From Mycobacterium sp. URHB0044 (GTDB taxonomy: Bacteria > Actinomycetota > Actinomycetes > Mycobacteriales > Mycobacteriaceae), in NCBI RefSeq assembly GCF_000620625.1, contig NZ_JIAW01000006.1, positions 310,001-374,000 of the forward strand: DNA of 64,000 nt. The letters are read 5' to 3'. Shown piece after piece: positions 42,878-51,521 of the stretch (the first letter of the stretch is position 1; each line of letters starts with the position of its first letter). Position numbers and translations under genes: made by a program. Below the pieces are notes generated by a model. It saw only the letters and a program-made list of their open reading frames with translations. It ran no database searches and was not told the origin of the DNA.

Positions 42878-44422
42878 GTGACCGCTCCGCCCGCCGACGT
42901 CGTCGACGCCCCACGCGCGGTTCCGGTGATCAGCCCAGCCCCGCTGATGCCCGCCCCCGACTTCGGGCCTGCCGACCGTTTGCAGGGCTGGGCGATGACG
43001 GCGGTGATCACCGCACTCGCGGCCATCACGCGGTTCCTCAACCTCGGCTCGCCGACCGACGGCGGCACCCCAATCTTCGACGAGAAGCACTACGCGCCGC
43101 AGGCCTGGCAGATGCTGGGCAACCACGGCGTCGAGGACAACCCGGGCTACGGGCTGGTGGTCCATCCGCCGGTCGGCAAGCAGTTGATGGCGATCGGCGA
43201 GGCGCTGTTCGGTTACAACGGGCTCGGCTGGCGGATCAGCGGCGCGGTGTGCGGCGTGATCATCGTCCTGCTGGTGGCGCGGATCGTCCGCCGCATCACC
43301 CGCTCGACGCTGTTGGGCGGCATCGCCGGACTGTTGATCATCGCCGACGGCGTCAGCTTCGTCTCGGCGCGCACCGCACTGCTGGACGTCTACCTGGTGG
43401 TGTTCGTCGTGGCGGCGTTCGGCGCGCTGATCGTAGACCGCGACCAGATGCGCGAGCGCATGCACGTCGCGCTGCTGGAAGGGCGCATCGGCGAGACGCC
43501 GTGGGGGCCGCGCCTCGGGGTGCGGTGGTGGCGCTTCGGTGCGGGCGTGTTGTTGGGGCTGGCGTTCGGGACGAAGTGGTCCGGCCTGTACTTCATCGTC
43601 TTCTTCGGGTTGATGTCGTTGGCGTTCGACGTCGTAGCGCGGCGTCAGTACCGGGTGCCGCGGCCGTGGCTGGGCACGCTGCGCCGAGACATCGGGCCGT
43701 CGGTGTACGCGCTGGGACTCATCCCGCTCGGCGTCTACCTCGCGTCCTACGGGCCGTGGTTCGCGTCCGAGACGGCGACGAACCGGCACGAGGAAGGGCA
43801 GTCGATCGGCGAGGGCGGGGTGATGCCCGACGCGCTCCGATCGCTGTGGCACTACACGTATTCGGTTTACAAGTTCCACTCGGAGCTGACCAACGCAGCA
43901 GGCAACCACCATCCGTGGGAGTCGAAGCCGTGGACGTGGCCGATGTCGCTGCGGCCCGTGCTGTACGCGATCGACCAGGACAACATCGCGGGGTGTGGCG
44001 CCCAGTCGTGCGTCAAGGCGGTGATGCTGGTCGGCACGCCCGCGATGTGGTTCCTCGCGGTGCCGGTGCTGGGCTGGGCCATCTGGCGGGCATTCGTCAA
44101 GCGGGACTGGCGGTATGCGGTCGTGCTGGTCGGCTACGGCGCGGGCTATCTGCCGTGGTTCGCCGACATCGACCGGCAGATGTACTTCTTCTACGCCGCG
44201 CCGATGGCCCCATTCCTGGTGATGGCGATCGCGTTGATCCTCGGCGACATCCTGTATGCGCCACGCCAGAACGCCGAACGCCACACGCTCGGGTTGCTGG
44301 TCGTGTGCCTGTATGTCGCCGTGGTGATTACGAACTTCGCGTGGATGTTCCCGATCCTCACGGGGCTGCCCATCTCGCAAGCTACGTGGAACATGCAGAT
44401 CTGGCTACCCAGCTGGCGTTGA
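42878..44422 (+). CDS. pmt: Dolichyl-phosphate-mannose-type protein O-mannosyltransferase (Pmt)
   Basis: 514 residues from GTG 42878. GT-C fold with about 10-11 hydrophobic segments. The first loop carries the acidic catalytic motif in TPIFDEKHYAPQAWQML, followed by YGLVVHPPVGKQLMAIGEAL. A second conserved block is RTALLDVYLVVFV, and the C-terminal part has PWFADIDRQMYFFYAAPMAP. It matches Rv1002c, which transfers mannose from polyprenyl-phosphate-mannose to Ser/Thr of exported proteins as they cross the membrane through Sec. The Ala/Pro-rich secreted lipoproteins in this window are the kind of substrate expected. Confidence 0.96.
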   Translation: MTAPPADVVDAPRAVPVISPAPLMPAPDFGPADRLQGWAMTAVITALAAITRFLNLGSPTDGGTPIFDEKHYAPQAWQMLGNHGVEDNPGYGLVVHPPVGKQLMAIGEALFGYNGLGWRISGAVCGVIIVLLVARIVRRITRSTLLGGIAGLLIIADGVSFVSARTALLDVYLVVFVVAAFGALIVDRDQMRERMHVALLEGRIGETPWGPRLGVRWWRFGAGVLLGLAFGTKWSGLYFIVFFGLMSLAFDVVARRQYRVPRPWLGTLRRDIGPSVYALGLIPLGVYLASYGPWFASETATNRHEEGQSIGEGGVMPDALRSLWHYTYSVYKFHSELTNAAGNHHPWESKPWTWPMSLRPVLYAIDQDNIAGCGAQSCVKAVMLVGTPAMWFLAVPVLGWAIWRAFVKRDWRYAVVLVGYGAGYLPWFADIDRQMYFFYAAPMAPFLVMAIALILGDILYAPRQNAERHTLGLLVVCLYVAVVITNFAWMFPILTGLPISQATWNMQIWLPSWR

Positions 44423-44830
44423 AGCAGCAGGTCGGCTCCCGCAGCCAGTCGCCTGCCGCAGCCCGTCGCCGGACGGTGCCGTCGCCTTGCCTAGTCCTCG
44501 GCGCGCGGCAAATGCCTTTCACGGCCCTATGCGCATTTTCCACGCCACGGTCGTCGATACCGGGCTATCGGCCCGAACGCGCAGCCCCCGTGTAGAAACC
44601 GCGTATAGGACGGCGAGGGGCATGGTGCTGGACGGGCCGGGCCTCCCGGCATATGCCCTCGGCGCATGGTGCTGGATGCGCCGGGCCTTGGTTCTCAGAT
44701 GGTGCTGGGCGGGGCGGGACTGGATTCTCGCGGTGCCGGGATTTCCACAGTGCGTTTTCCATCCACAGGTGACCATCAACTGAGCGAACGGTGGGCAGTA
44801 GCGTCGGCTGAACCGTCGATCATCCTGGGT
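44423..44830. other. 408-bp gap after pmt with three imperfect direct repeats
   Basis: No gene is supported. Three copies of an ATGGTGCTGG-type unit start at 44622, 44666 and 44699; the first two agree over ATGGTGCTGGA, two changes, then GCCGGGCCT. The remainder shows no hairpin or tRNA. It may hold the promoter of the 44831 gene. Confidence 0.5.
44622..44721 (+). repeat. Three degenerate direct repeats, ATGGTGCTGG core
   Basis: Copies begin at 44622, 44666 and 44699 (spacing 44 and 33). Core ATGGTGCTGG is exact in all three; the following GC-rich part GGCCGGGCCT varies. Function is unknown. Confidence 0.5.
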
Positions 44831-45664
44831 ATGGACCCATTCGTCGGATCCGAGGCCATCGCCAGTGGTGCGCTGACACGCGGCCAGCTGCGGTGGAACT
44901 ACACCGCGCTCTATCCGAACGTCTACGTCGCCAACGACGCCGCGCGATCAATCTCGACGAACGCGCACGCCGCGTCGCTCTGGTCCGGTGGCACGGGAAT
45001 CATCGCCGGCAAGGCCGCCGCCGCTCTGCACGGGGTGCGCTGGATCGATGAGTCGACGCCCATTGAATTGATCACCAGCCACGGCAGGCAGCATCCGGGG
45101 CTCATCGTCCGGCAAGAGCGCATCGAGGACGACGAGGTGCAGGCGCGCGGCCCGCTGAGAGTGACCACGCCGGCGCGCACCGCACTCGACCTTGCGCGGC
45201 GGCTACCCCGCGATGAGGCCGTAGTTCTCATGGACGCGTTGGCCAAGATGACGCTTCTGGAACTTGCGGAGGTGGAGGCGTTGGTCGACCGGTATCGCGG
45301 AGCACGGGGCATGCGGCGGGCACACATGGCGGTGCCTTTAATGGACGGCGGTACCCGATCGCCGGCCGAGACCCGGTTGCGATTGATGTTTCGCGACGCG
45401 GGAATTCCGAAGCCTCGGACGAACATCGTTCTGGTGGACGGCCATCACTGCGTAGTCCTTGGGATGGGCTGGGATTCGTACAGGGTCGGAGTCAGTTTTC
45501 AGGATCCGGCATGTCAGCCCGCCTCGTTGGTGCAGCAGATCTACCAAGAGGACGTCGTTCGGCGGCTTGGTTGGGTGGAGGTACGGGTCGCGCCGCAGCA
45601 CTGGCGGCCCAACATAATCCACCGTGTTCGCGATGCGCTGCGACGGCGTGGGGCGCGTGTCTGA
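44831..45664 (+). CDS. DUF559/AbiEi-like mycobacterial paralogue family protein with altered nuclease-like motif
   Basis: 277 residues from ATG 44831 (MDPFVGSEAIASGALTRGQL), the usual start of a large mycobacterial family. N-terminal part: an AbiEi-antitoxin-like winged-helix region, then LWSGGTGIIAGKAAAALHGV and TTPARTALDLARRLPRDEAV. In typical members the C-terminal Vsr-like DUF559 part has an LDMGW strand and a VEYDG strand carrying acidic residues. Here these read LGMGW and VSFQD, so the presumed metal ligands are missing. It may have lost nuclease function. It ends 1 nt from the convergent arcA stop. Confidence 0.8.
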   Translation: MDPFVGSEAIASGALTRGQLRWNYTALYPNVYVANDAARSISTNAHAASLWSGGTGIIAGKAAAALHGVRWIDESTPIELITSHGRQHPGLIVRQERIEDDEVQARGPLRVTTPARTALDLARRLPRDEAVVLMDALAKMTLLELAEVEALVDRYRGARGMRRAHMAVPLMDGGTRSPAETRLRLMFRDAGIPKPRTNIVLVDGHHCVVLGMGWDSYRVGVSFQDPACQPASLVQQIYQEDVVRRLGWVEVRVAPQHWRPNIIHRVRDALRRRGARV

Positions 45665-45665
45665 G

Positions 45666-46874
45666 CTACAGCGGGTCGCGGGCAGCGGGACACGACATGC
45701 AGCGTGGTCCACCGCGGCCCGTCCCCAACTCCGACGCCGCGATGCGCAGCACTTCGATGCCCGAATCCTCGAGTCGCGCATTGGTTTCCGCGTTGCGCTC
45801 GTACGCGACCACCACCCCGGGCGCCAGCGCCAACGTGTTGTTGCCGTCGTCCCACTGCTCACGCTCGGCGGTGACGGGATCCAGCCCGGTGTCGATGACC
45901 CGCAGCTTGCCGATCCCCATCGCATCCGCGGCGGCATCCACGAACGGGGCGGCACGGTCGATCGTCACACCGCTGCCCGTGCTGCGAATGGTGAACGCCG
46001 ACAACGAGTCCACGATGTTCGGGTACATCACGACGGCGTCGGTGTCGACCATCGTGCACACGGTGTCGAGGTGCATCTGTGCGCGTTCCTGCGCGATCGG
46101 CACCGCAAGCACCGTGTGGGCGAGTTCGTCGTCGAACAGACTGCGCGCCAACGCCTCCGCACCCGCAGGGGTGGTCCGCTCCCCCACGCCGACTGCCACG
46201 ACACCGGGCGCGAGCAGCAGCACGTCGCCACCTTCGACCGGCGCCGAGCGCGACTCGTAGGCGCGTCGCACCCCGAGGAAACGCGGATGGTGCGCGTAGA
46301 TCAAGTCGGTCAGCGACGTCTCGCGCATCCTCGCCGGCAGCGCCAACGACGTGATCGCCACCCGCGGCCCGATCCAGAACGACGAATCACGGGTGAACAG
46401 CAGGTTCGGCAGGGGGTCGATGACGAAGTCACCGCCGTGGTGCATCCGGCGCACCAACGACAGTTCGCTCTCGCCGAACGGCAACTCGTTGAACGTCATG
46501 CCCGCCATCAGCACACGCGCCAGCGATTCCGGTTCCAGCGTGCGCAGATACGTCGAAAGTTCCTGGGCCAACGGCAATCCCAGGCGCCGCGAATCGACGG
46601 CTGCCGAGATGCCATGCATCCGGGCGGCACCGCTGGCCAGTGCCTGCGTCAACAGGTCCGCGAGCAACAGCACCTCGACGCCGCGCGAGCGCAGCACATC
46701 GGCGAACGCGTCGTGTTCCTCCTGCGCCTTCACCACCCAAGGCAGCCCGTCGAACAGCAGCGAGCCGTTGTTGCGTGGCGTCAGGCGCTGCAGTTCGGGA
46801 CCCGGTCGGTGCAGAATGACCACCCGCAGCGTGCCCACCTCGGAATTGGAACCCAGCACCGTGCCCGTCACCAC
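45666..46874 (-). CDS. arcA: Arginine deiminase
   Basis: 402 residues from GTG (a second GTG follows at once). Guanidino-group modifying enzyme motifs: [43 protein letters not shown] (catalytic His), [17 protein letters not shown] and the C-terminal [12 protein letters not shown] with nucleophile Cys395. It hydrolyses arginine to citrulline and ammonia. Position and sequence agree with Rv1001. No arcB or arcC is adjacent. Divergent from soxR, 42 nt between starts. Confidence 0.97.
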   Translation of the reverse strand: MVTGTVLGSNSEVGTLRVVILHRPGPELQRLTPRNNGSLLFDGLPWVVKAQEEHDAFADVLRSRGVEVLLLADLLTQALASGAARMHGISAAVDSRRLGLPLAQELSTYLRTLEPESLARVLMAGMTFNELPFGESELSLVRRMHHGGDFVIDPLPNLLFTRDSSFWIGPRVAITSLALPARMRETSLTDLIYAHHPRFLGVRRAYESRSAPVEGGDVLLLAPGVVAVGVGERTTPAGAEALARSLFDDELAHTVLAVPIAQERAQMHLDTVCTMVDTDAVVMYPNIVDSLSAFTIRSTGSGVTIDRAAPFVDAAADAMGIGKLRVIDTGLDPVTAEREQWDDGNNTLALAPGVVVAYERNAETNARLEDSGIEVLRIAASELGTGRGGPRCMSCPAARDPL

Positions 46875-46895
46875 TAGACCGTAACGCCATTCGCC

Positions 46896-46915
46896 ACCTC
46901 AACTAGGGTTTAGGT
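46896..46915. promoter_or_regulatory. SoxR box
   Basis: ACCTCAACTAGGGTTTAGGT is an imperfect palindrome (ACCT-AA-C arms conserved) like the established SoxR operator CCTCAA...TTGAGG. It ends 1 nt before the soxR ATG and lies in the 42-nt gap shared with arcA. Confidence 0.7.
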
Positions 46916-46916
46916 C

Positions 46917-47348
46917 ATGGAGTCGCACGAGCTGACGCCCGGTGAGATGGCGCACCGCAGCGGCGTTGCGGTGTCTGCACTGCACTTCTACGAGCGCGAA
47001 GGCCTCATCCACAGCAGGCGCACGTCGGGCAATCAACGCCGCTACCCTCGCGAAACCCTGCGCCGGGTGGCGTTCATCCGGATGTCGCAACGGCTCGGCA
47101 TCCCGTTGGCGCGAATCCGCGAGGCCCTGGCGACGCTACCTACGGATCGGACACCGACGGCCAAGGACTGGGCCCGGTTGTCCGCAGGCTGGCGCGACGA
47201 CATCGACGAACGCATCGTGCATCTGCAGCGGTTGCGCGACAACCTGGCCGGGTGCATCGGTTGCGGCTGTTTGAGCTTGAAGACGTGCGCGTTGTCCAAC
47301 CCGGGCGACGTGCTGGCCGGACGGGGCCCCGGCGCAGCCAACCTGTGA
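46917..47348 (+). CDS. soxR: SoxR, redox-sensing MerR-family regulator
   Basis: 143 residues from ATG. N-terminal MerR helix-turn-helix: [20 protein letters not shown] and [20 protein letters not shown]. The [2Fe-2S] ligands are present in [12 protein letters not shown]: Cys113, 116, 118 and 124. SoxR is activated by oxidation of the cluster by redox-cycling compounds. A SoxR box abuts its own start codon, so it is autoregulated, and it may also influence arcA and alkB. No soxS is expected in actinobacteria. Confidence 0.96.
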   Translation: MESHELTPGEMAHRSGVAVSALHFYEREGLIHSRRTSGNQRRYPRETLRRVAFIRMSQRLGIPLARIREALATLPTDRTPTAKDWARLSAGWRDDIDERIVHLQRLRDNLAGCIGCGCLSLKTCALSNPGDVLAGRGPGAANL

Positions 47349-47366
47349 AATCGAACGAGTGTGCGA

Positions 47367-47372
47367 TAACAT
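47367..47372 (+). promoter_or_regulatory. -10 element of the alkB gene (leaderless start)
   Basis: TAACAT ends 6 nt before the GTG start in the 30-nt gap after soxR. Confidence 0.45.
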
Positions 47373-47378
47373 CGGCTG

Positions 47379-48011
47379 GTGTCCTTGACGGTCCAAGGGT
47401 CGCTGTTCGACCACGCCGAGCGGCGGTCGCTGGGTGACGGCGCGTGGATCGACGTGCGAACGGGGTGGTTTTCCGGCGGGCAGGAGCGAAGCGACCCGGG
47501 GAATGGTTCCGGCGGGGAAGCCCTGTTCGACGAACTGCTGACCGAGATCCCGTGGCGGGCGGAGCGCAGGCAGATGTACGACCGGGTGTTGGCCGTCCCC
47601 CGACTCGTCAGCTTCCACGACCTCGGTTCCGAGCCTGCGCCGCACCCCATGATCGCCAAGCTGCGCGTGCGCCTGAACGACCTCTACGCCGGCGAGTTGG
47701 GTGAGCCGTTCATGTCCGCCGGCCTGTGCCTGTACCGGGACGGCGCCGACAGCGTCGCCTGGCACGGGGACACCATCGGCCGCAGCAGCACCGAGGACAC
47801 CATGGTGGCGATCGTGAGCCTCGGCGCCAGAAGGGTTTTCGCGATGCGGCCGCGCGGCGGCGGGCAATCCCTGCGGCTGCCCCAGGGCCACGGCGACCTG
47901 CTGGTGATGGGTGGCTCCTGCCAGCGAACGTGGGAGCACTCGGTGCCGAAGACGTCCAGGCCGACTGGCCCCCGGATCAGCATCCAGTACCGGCCGCGCG
48001 ACGTGCGCTGA
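47379..48011 (+). CDS. alkB: AlkB-family Fe(II)/2-oxoglutarate dioxygenase
   Basis: 210 residues from GTG. Iron ligands His129 and Asp131 lie in SVAWHGDTIGRSS, the third His in TWEHSVPKTS, and the 2-oxoglutarate Arg in GPRISIQYRPRDV. It repairs alkylated bases in DNA or RNA by oxidative demethylation. Corresponds to Rv1000c. Residues about 31-45 (SGGQERSDPGNGSGG) are an extra stretch relative to the tuberculosis protein as I remember it; in DNA it is a 36-nt unit bounded by two TTCCGGCGGG copies, in frame, away from the active site. Confidence 0.94.
   Translation: MSLTVQGSLFDHAERRSLGDGAWIDVRTGWFSGGQERSDPGNGSGGEALFDELLTEIPWRAERRQMYDRVLAVPRLVSFHDLGSEPAPHPMIAKLRVRLNDLYAGELGEPFMSAGLCLYRDGADSVAWHGDTIGRSSTEDTMVAIVSLGARRVFAMRPRGGGQSLRLPQGHGDLLVMGGSCQRTWEHSVPKTSRPTGPRISIQYRPRDVR
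47471..47516 (+). repeat. In-frame 36-bp insertion in alkB bounded by 10-bp direct repeats
   Basis: TTCCGGCGGG at 47471-47480 recurs at 47507-47516, exactly 36 nt apart, enclosing GAGCGAAGCGACCCGG (47484-47499). A near copy of that core with one extra C, GAGCGAAGCGCACCCGG, occurs at 26098-26114 inside the MFS gene. Confidence 0.6.
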
Positions 48012-48013
48012 GC

Positions 48014-48697
48014 TCAGCGGCGAACCGCGCCCACCGCGGCGGTCAACAGGTCGCGCGCCCGCTGCGTGTCGACGGGCGCCACGGGCTGATTGGGCACCAC
48101 CAGCGGATTGGCCGTGACGATCACCAGGAAGCTGCCGAAGCTCGCCACGTAGTTGTACAGCTCGCCGCTGGCCGGCTTGCCGTTGACCACGGTCTGCACG
48201 ACGCGATGGGTGCCCAGCGTCCGCACGCCGTCGATGGCCGGCGACTCGGCGACCTCCACGACACCGCGTGCGCCAGGACCGGCGAAGCCGACCTTCTTGC
48301 ACGCGTCGCCGGGATCCGGCACCGGCACGGGCTCCGACGTCTCGACCGCGATCGCGATGAACCGGTTGCCCTCACCCTCGGCCGTGGTGGCTGCCATGTT
48401 GCCCTTCAAACCCGCCGGCACGGCCAGGCCCGCCGCGAACTTCGTGCAGTCGGGCGGCTCGAACTTCACCCCCGGCGGAAGCGTCTGCGGCGCGAGGATG
48501 CGCGGATCGATGCCCGTCGGAGCGACGGTGGTGACCTTGAAGTCCGGCCCGAAGCTCGACTTGACGTCCAGGACACCGGAGATGTCGGAATGCTCGTCGA
48601 CGGCGGCCTGCCCACCACTCGAACACGCGGCCAGTGCAGCGGTGCACACGAGGGCGAACAGCGTCCTGAGCATCGCCGCCAATGTACCTTCGCTCAC
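48014..48697 (-). CDS. DUF5642 lipoprotein (Rv0999-like)
   Basis: 227 residues from GTG 48697, overlapping the upstream stop by 4 nt; ATG 48673 would still keep the signal peptide. Signal LRTLFALVCTAALAAC with lipidated Cys25. The mature part begins with a Gly/Ser linker, then the DUF5642 region (LPPGVKFEPPDCTKFAAGLA, and two further Cys). Surface-anchored; function unknown. Tandem relative of the next gene upstream. Confidence 0.82.
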   Translation of the reverse strand: MSEGTLAAMLRTLFALVCTAALAACSSGGQAAVDEHSDISGVLDVKSSFGPDFKVTTVAPTGIDPRILAPQTLPPGVKFEPPDCTKFAAGLAVPAGLKGNMAATTAEGEGNRFIAIAVETSEPVPVPDPGDACKKVGFAGPGARGVVEVAESPAIDGVRTLGTHRVVQTVVNGKPASGELYNYVASFGSFLVIVTANPLVVPNQPVAPVDTQRARDLLTAAVGAVRR

Positions 48698-49350
48698 CCC
48701 TGCAGCGCCGAGACGGTCTTCACCAGTAGCCCGGCGGCGAAGTCGGCACCAAGGATGGGACCAGACGAGCCGGGGTCGGTCACCACCGTGACATACGCGA
48801 CGTAGCCGCCGAAGTAGGCCGTGAAAGTATCTGCGTGCGAATGTGTTTCGGTTCCGCCCTCGACGACGGTGGTGGTCTCGGTGCGGGTACCCAACGTGGT
48901 CGCCGCATCGATCGACGGCGCTTCGACGGTCGTCACCGTCGCGCTGGTGCGCCCTGCGGAGAACGTCGAACTACCGCAGTCACCGATCAACGCGACGTCG
49001 GGTCCGGTGGCAGGTCCGGCCGCCGCCACCACATAAACGATCCCGCCGGGGCCAGACGCCGACCAGCCCCGCGCCGTCGCGCCGTCCACCGCCGGATCGG
49101 CAAGCACTCCGCACTGCGGCGGGTCGGCGGTCCACTGCGGACCGAAGCCCCAGAACGCCGACGGCGCCGTAGGACCGACGAGATCGGCCACCTCGTATCC
49201 GGATGGCAGGTCACCGCGAACGCGGGCGACATGGGCGAGATCGACGGCCGCCGGACGCGGTGAGCCAGCCGTCGGGCGGGGCACGTCCGACGGGCCGCAG
49301 GCCGCACACAGCGCCACCGCCACCGCCACGAAGGCCGCGAACACGCGCAC
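48694..49350 (-). CDS. DUF5642-like lipoprotein, tandem paralogue
   Basis: 218 residues from GTG. Signal MRVFAAFVAVAVALCAAC with lipobox Cys18. The mature part shows the same order as its neighbour: LPSGYEVADLVGPTAPSAFW, DPPQCGVLADPAVDG, then AAYxxGYVAYV-like strands. The 4-nt overlap with the downstream paralogue indicates one transcript and probable duplication followed by strong divergence. Function unknown. Confidence 0.78.
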   Translation of the reverse strand: MRVFAAFVAVAVALCAACGPSDVPRPTAGSPRPAAVDLAHVARVRGDLPSGYEVADLVGPTAPSAFWGFGPQWTADPPQCGVLADPAVDGATARGWSASGPGGIVYVVAAAGPATGPDVALIGDCGSSTFSAGRTSATVTTVEAPSIDAATTLGTRTETTTVVEGGTETHSHADTFTAYFGGYVAYVTVVTDPGSSGPILGADFAAGLLVKTVSALQG

Positions 49351-49408
49351 GCCGTCTTGATACCACAGCTACGCTGACCTCCCCGAATACCAGCGAGAGG
49401 ACACGCCC

Positions 49409-50380
49409 ATGTGCACCCGAGTGCTGTGGAATTCCAATCAGATCGCGGTACTGGCCGGCCGCAGCATGGATTGGCCGGAATCGACTGAACCCCTCATCGT
49501 GGCGTTTCCCCGTGGTCGGCAGCGTGATGGCGGACAGCTGTTGACCGAGACGGTCGTGCCGGACAATCCGCTGCGCTGGACCAGTCGCTACGGGAGCATG
49601 GTGACGACGATCTACGGATTGGGCTCCGTCGACGGCCTGAATGAGGCCGGACTGGGCGTGCACGCGCTGTATCTGCAATCGACCGACGTGGGAACCCGCG
49701 ACGCCGGGATCCCCGGCCTACACACTGGGCTGTGGGCGCAGTACCTCCTCGATCAGGCGGCGACGGTGGCGGAGGCGTTGGCTCTAATGGAGGGCATCCA
49801 GTTGGTCATGGTCGCCGCCCATGGCTTCGATGCCACGCTGCATCTCGCCATCGAGGACGAGGGCGGCGACTCGGCGATCATCGAGTTGGCGGCGGGCGCA
49901 CCCGTCGTCCACCACGGACGTGAGTTCACCCTGATGACCAACGACCCAACCTACGAAGAACAGCTGGAACTGCTGGCAGCCAAGGACTTTTCACATCCGA
50001 GCCGCGAACTACCGGTACCGGGAAACGTCAATGCAATCGACCGGTTCCAGCGCGCCGCGTACTACTCGGCACTGCTGCCCGAACCAGCCGACGAGCGTCA
50101 GGCGGTGGCCGGCGTTATGGCCATCATGCGCAACGTCTCGGTGCCTTTCGGTGCGCCATACGGTGAATTCGGGGTGTACAACACGGAATACCGGACGGTG
50201 GTCGACCTCACCCACCGGAACTACTTCTTCGAGCTCACCACCAGCCCCAGCACCATCTGGGGTCGCATGGCGGCCCTGGACCTCACCGACCGTGGTGAGC
50301 CGCTGGCCGTGGACCCCTACGACACGTCCCTGACCGGCGACATCACCGATCGATTCGCCGCGCGGGCCGTCGGTTTTTGA
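49409..50380 (+). CDS. Linear-amide C-N hydrolase (choloylglycine hydrolase / penicillin V acylase type)
   Basis: 323 residues from ATG. After removal of Met1, Cys2 becomes the N-terminal nucleophile (MCTRVLWNSNQ), as in Ntn hydrolases. Further family blocks: VLAGRSMDW, YGLGSVDGLNEAGLGVHALY, and FGVYNTEYRTVVDLTHRNYF with the conserved Asn and Arg. It cleaves bile-salt, penicillin V, acyl-homoserine-lactone or N-acyl amides; the true substrate cannot be told. No signal peptide, so cytoplasmic unless exported otherwise. Confidence 0.93.
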   Translation: MCTRVLWNSNQIAVLAGRSMDWPESTEPLIVAFPRGRQRDGGQLLTETVVPDNPLRWTSRYGSMVTTIYGLGSVDGLNEAGLGVHALYLQSTDVGTRDAGIPGLHTGLWAQYLLDQAATVAEALALMEGIQLVMVAAHGFDATLHLAIEDEGGDSAIIELAAGAPVVHHGREFTLMTNDPTYEEQLELLAAKDFSHPSRELPVPGNVNAIDRFQRAAYYSALLPEPADERQAVAGVMAIMRNVSVPFGAPYGEFGVYNTEYRTVVDLTHRNYFFELTTSPSTIWGRMAALDLTDRGEPLAVDPYDTSLTGDITDRFAARAVGF

Positions 50381-50454
50381 CACCCGCCCGCATTCCCGTG
50401 CAGTTTCGGTTTGCTGACCGTAGGCTCATGCTGCTTCCGACGACAGGAGAGTCC

Positions 50455-51150
50455 ATGATTTCCCCCATGAAGGCCAGCGGTACTGCGATCGCCGTTGTCG
50501 CACTTGGCCTCGCCCTGGCAGGTTGCGGGTCGGACACCAAGTCCGCGCCGAGCACGTCGGCATCGGCATCGAGCACGTCCAGCAGCGCCAAGAGCAGCAG
50601 CGCCGCGCCGTCCAAGCCGGCCGAGGCGGGCAAGAACGAAACGATCGCCGACTACATCAAGACGGCCGGGATCACCGAAACACCGGTGCACCGTGGCGAT
50701 CCCGGAACACCTACGGTTGACCTTCCTGTCCCCGCCGGCTGGGCCGACGCCGGGCCGAAGACGCCCGAATACGCCTGGGGCGCCATCTACTTCACCGATC
50801 CGGCGATGGCCAGTGACCCGCCGTCGATCGTTGCGCTGATGTCCAAGCTGACCGGTGACGTCGACCCGGCCAAGATCCTCGAGTACGCGCCCGGCGAGCT
50901 GAAGAACCTGCCCGGCTTCGACGGCGGCGACGGCGCGAAGGACGAACTCGCCGGCTTCGACGCCTACCAAATCGGCGGCAGCTACGTGAAGGACGGCGTC
51001 AAGCGGATGATCGCCCAGAAGACCGTCGTCATCCCGGGCCAGGACGCGGTCTACGTCCTGCAGCTCAACGCCGACGGTCTCGAGGAGCAGATGGGTCCGC
51101 TGATGGACGCCACGTCCGAGATCGACGAGAAGACCAAGATCACGCCATGA
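50455..51150 (+). CDS. LpqN/LpqT-family lipoprotein
   Basis: 231 residues from ATG 50455, with AGGAGA 5 nt upstream. Signal KASGTAIAVVALGLALAGC, lipidated Cys24, then about 40 residues of Ser/Ala linker likely to be O-mannosylated. The folded part (VDLPVPAGWADAGPKTPEY onward) resembles the lpqT product at 10379. First gene of a three-gene chain in which each start overlaps the previous stop. Confidence 0.88.
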   Translation: MISPMKASGTAIAVVALGLALAGCGSDTKSAPSTSASASSTSSSAKSSSAAPSKPAEAGKNETIADYIKTAGITETPVHRGDPGTPTVDLPVPAGWADAGPKTPEYAWGAIYFTDPAMASDPPSIVALMSKLTGDVDPAKILEYAPGELKNLPGFDGGDGAKDELAGFDAYQIGGSYVKDGVKRMIAQKTVVIPGQDAVYVLQLNADGLEEQMGPLMDATSEIDEKTKITP

Positions 51151-51521
51151 CCGCAACGGATCCGGCGGAGCCGGCACCACCGCAGCGCGGCCTCACCCGC
51201 GACGAGCAAAACAGCGCGGCACAGGCGGAAGCCGAAGCCGGACCCACGCCATCGAAGACCCAGCAATTCCTGCATGCGATGAGTCCGCGGCTGGTGTGGT
51301 CGCAGGCCGACGGCTATCCGGTGGTGGTCAAGCAGTTCATCCAGTTCTGCCTGATCCTCATCTACCCGGCGTGGGTCTTCATGGTGCTCGTGGGCGCTGC
51401 GCTCACCCTGCTGTTCTACGTGACGATCTACCCCATCCTCTGGGTGCTCTTCTGGCCCATCCGAGCCTCGCAGAAGAAGAATCACCCCGAGGAGTACGCC
51501 GAGAGCCAGAGAAAGAAGTAG
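51147..51521 (+). CDS. Small membrane protein, unknown function, between lipoprotein and arrestin-like genes
   Basis: 124 residues, start overlapping the lipoprotein stop (ATGA). The first about 55 residues are polar and Ala/Gln/Glu-rich. A long hydrophobic region at about 62-105 (FIQFCLILIYPAWVFMVLVG, then LTLLFYVTIYPILWVLFWP) makes two membrane helices. The end is strongly basic (RASQKKNH, SQRKK) and therefore cytoplasmic; with two helices both ends are inside. No family recognised. Confidence 0.8.
   Translation: MTATDPAEPAPPQRGLTRDEQNSAAQAEAEAGPTPSKTQQFLHAMSPRLVWSQADGYPVVVKQFIQFCLILIYPAWVFMVLVGAALTLLFYVTIYPILWVLFWPIRASQKKNHPEEYAESQRKK

Noticed and set aside
44487..44783. 98-codon frame in the gap after pmt
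   Set aside because: Repeat-rich, no ribosome site, and it overlaps the degenerate direct repeats; no protein similarity.
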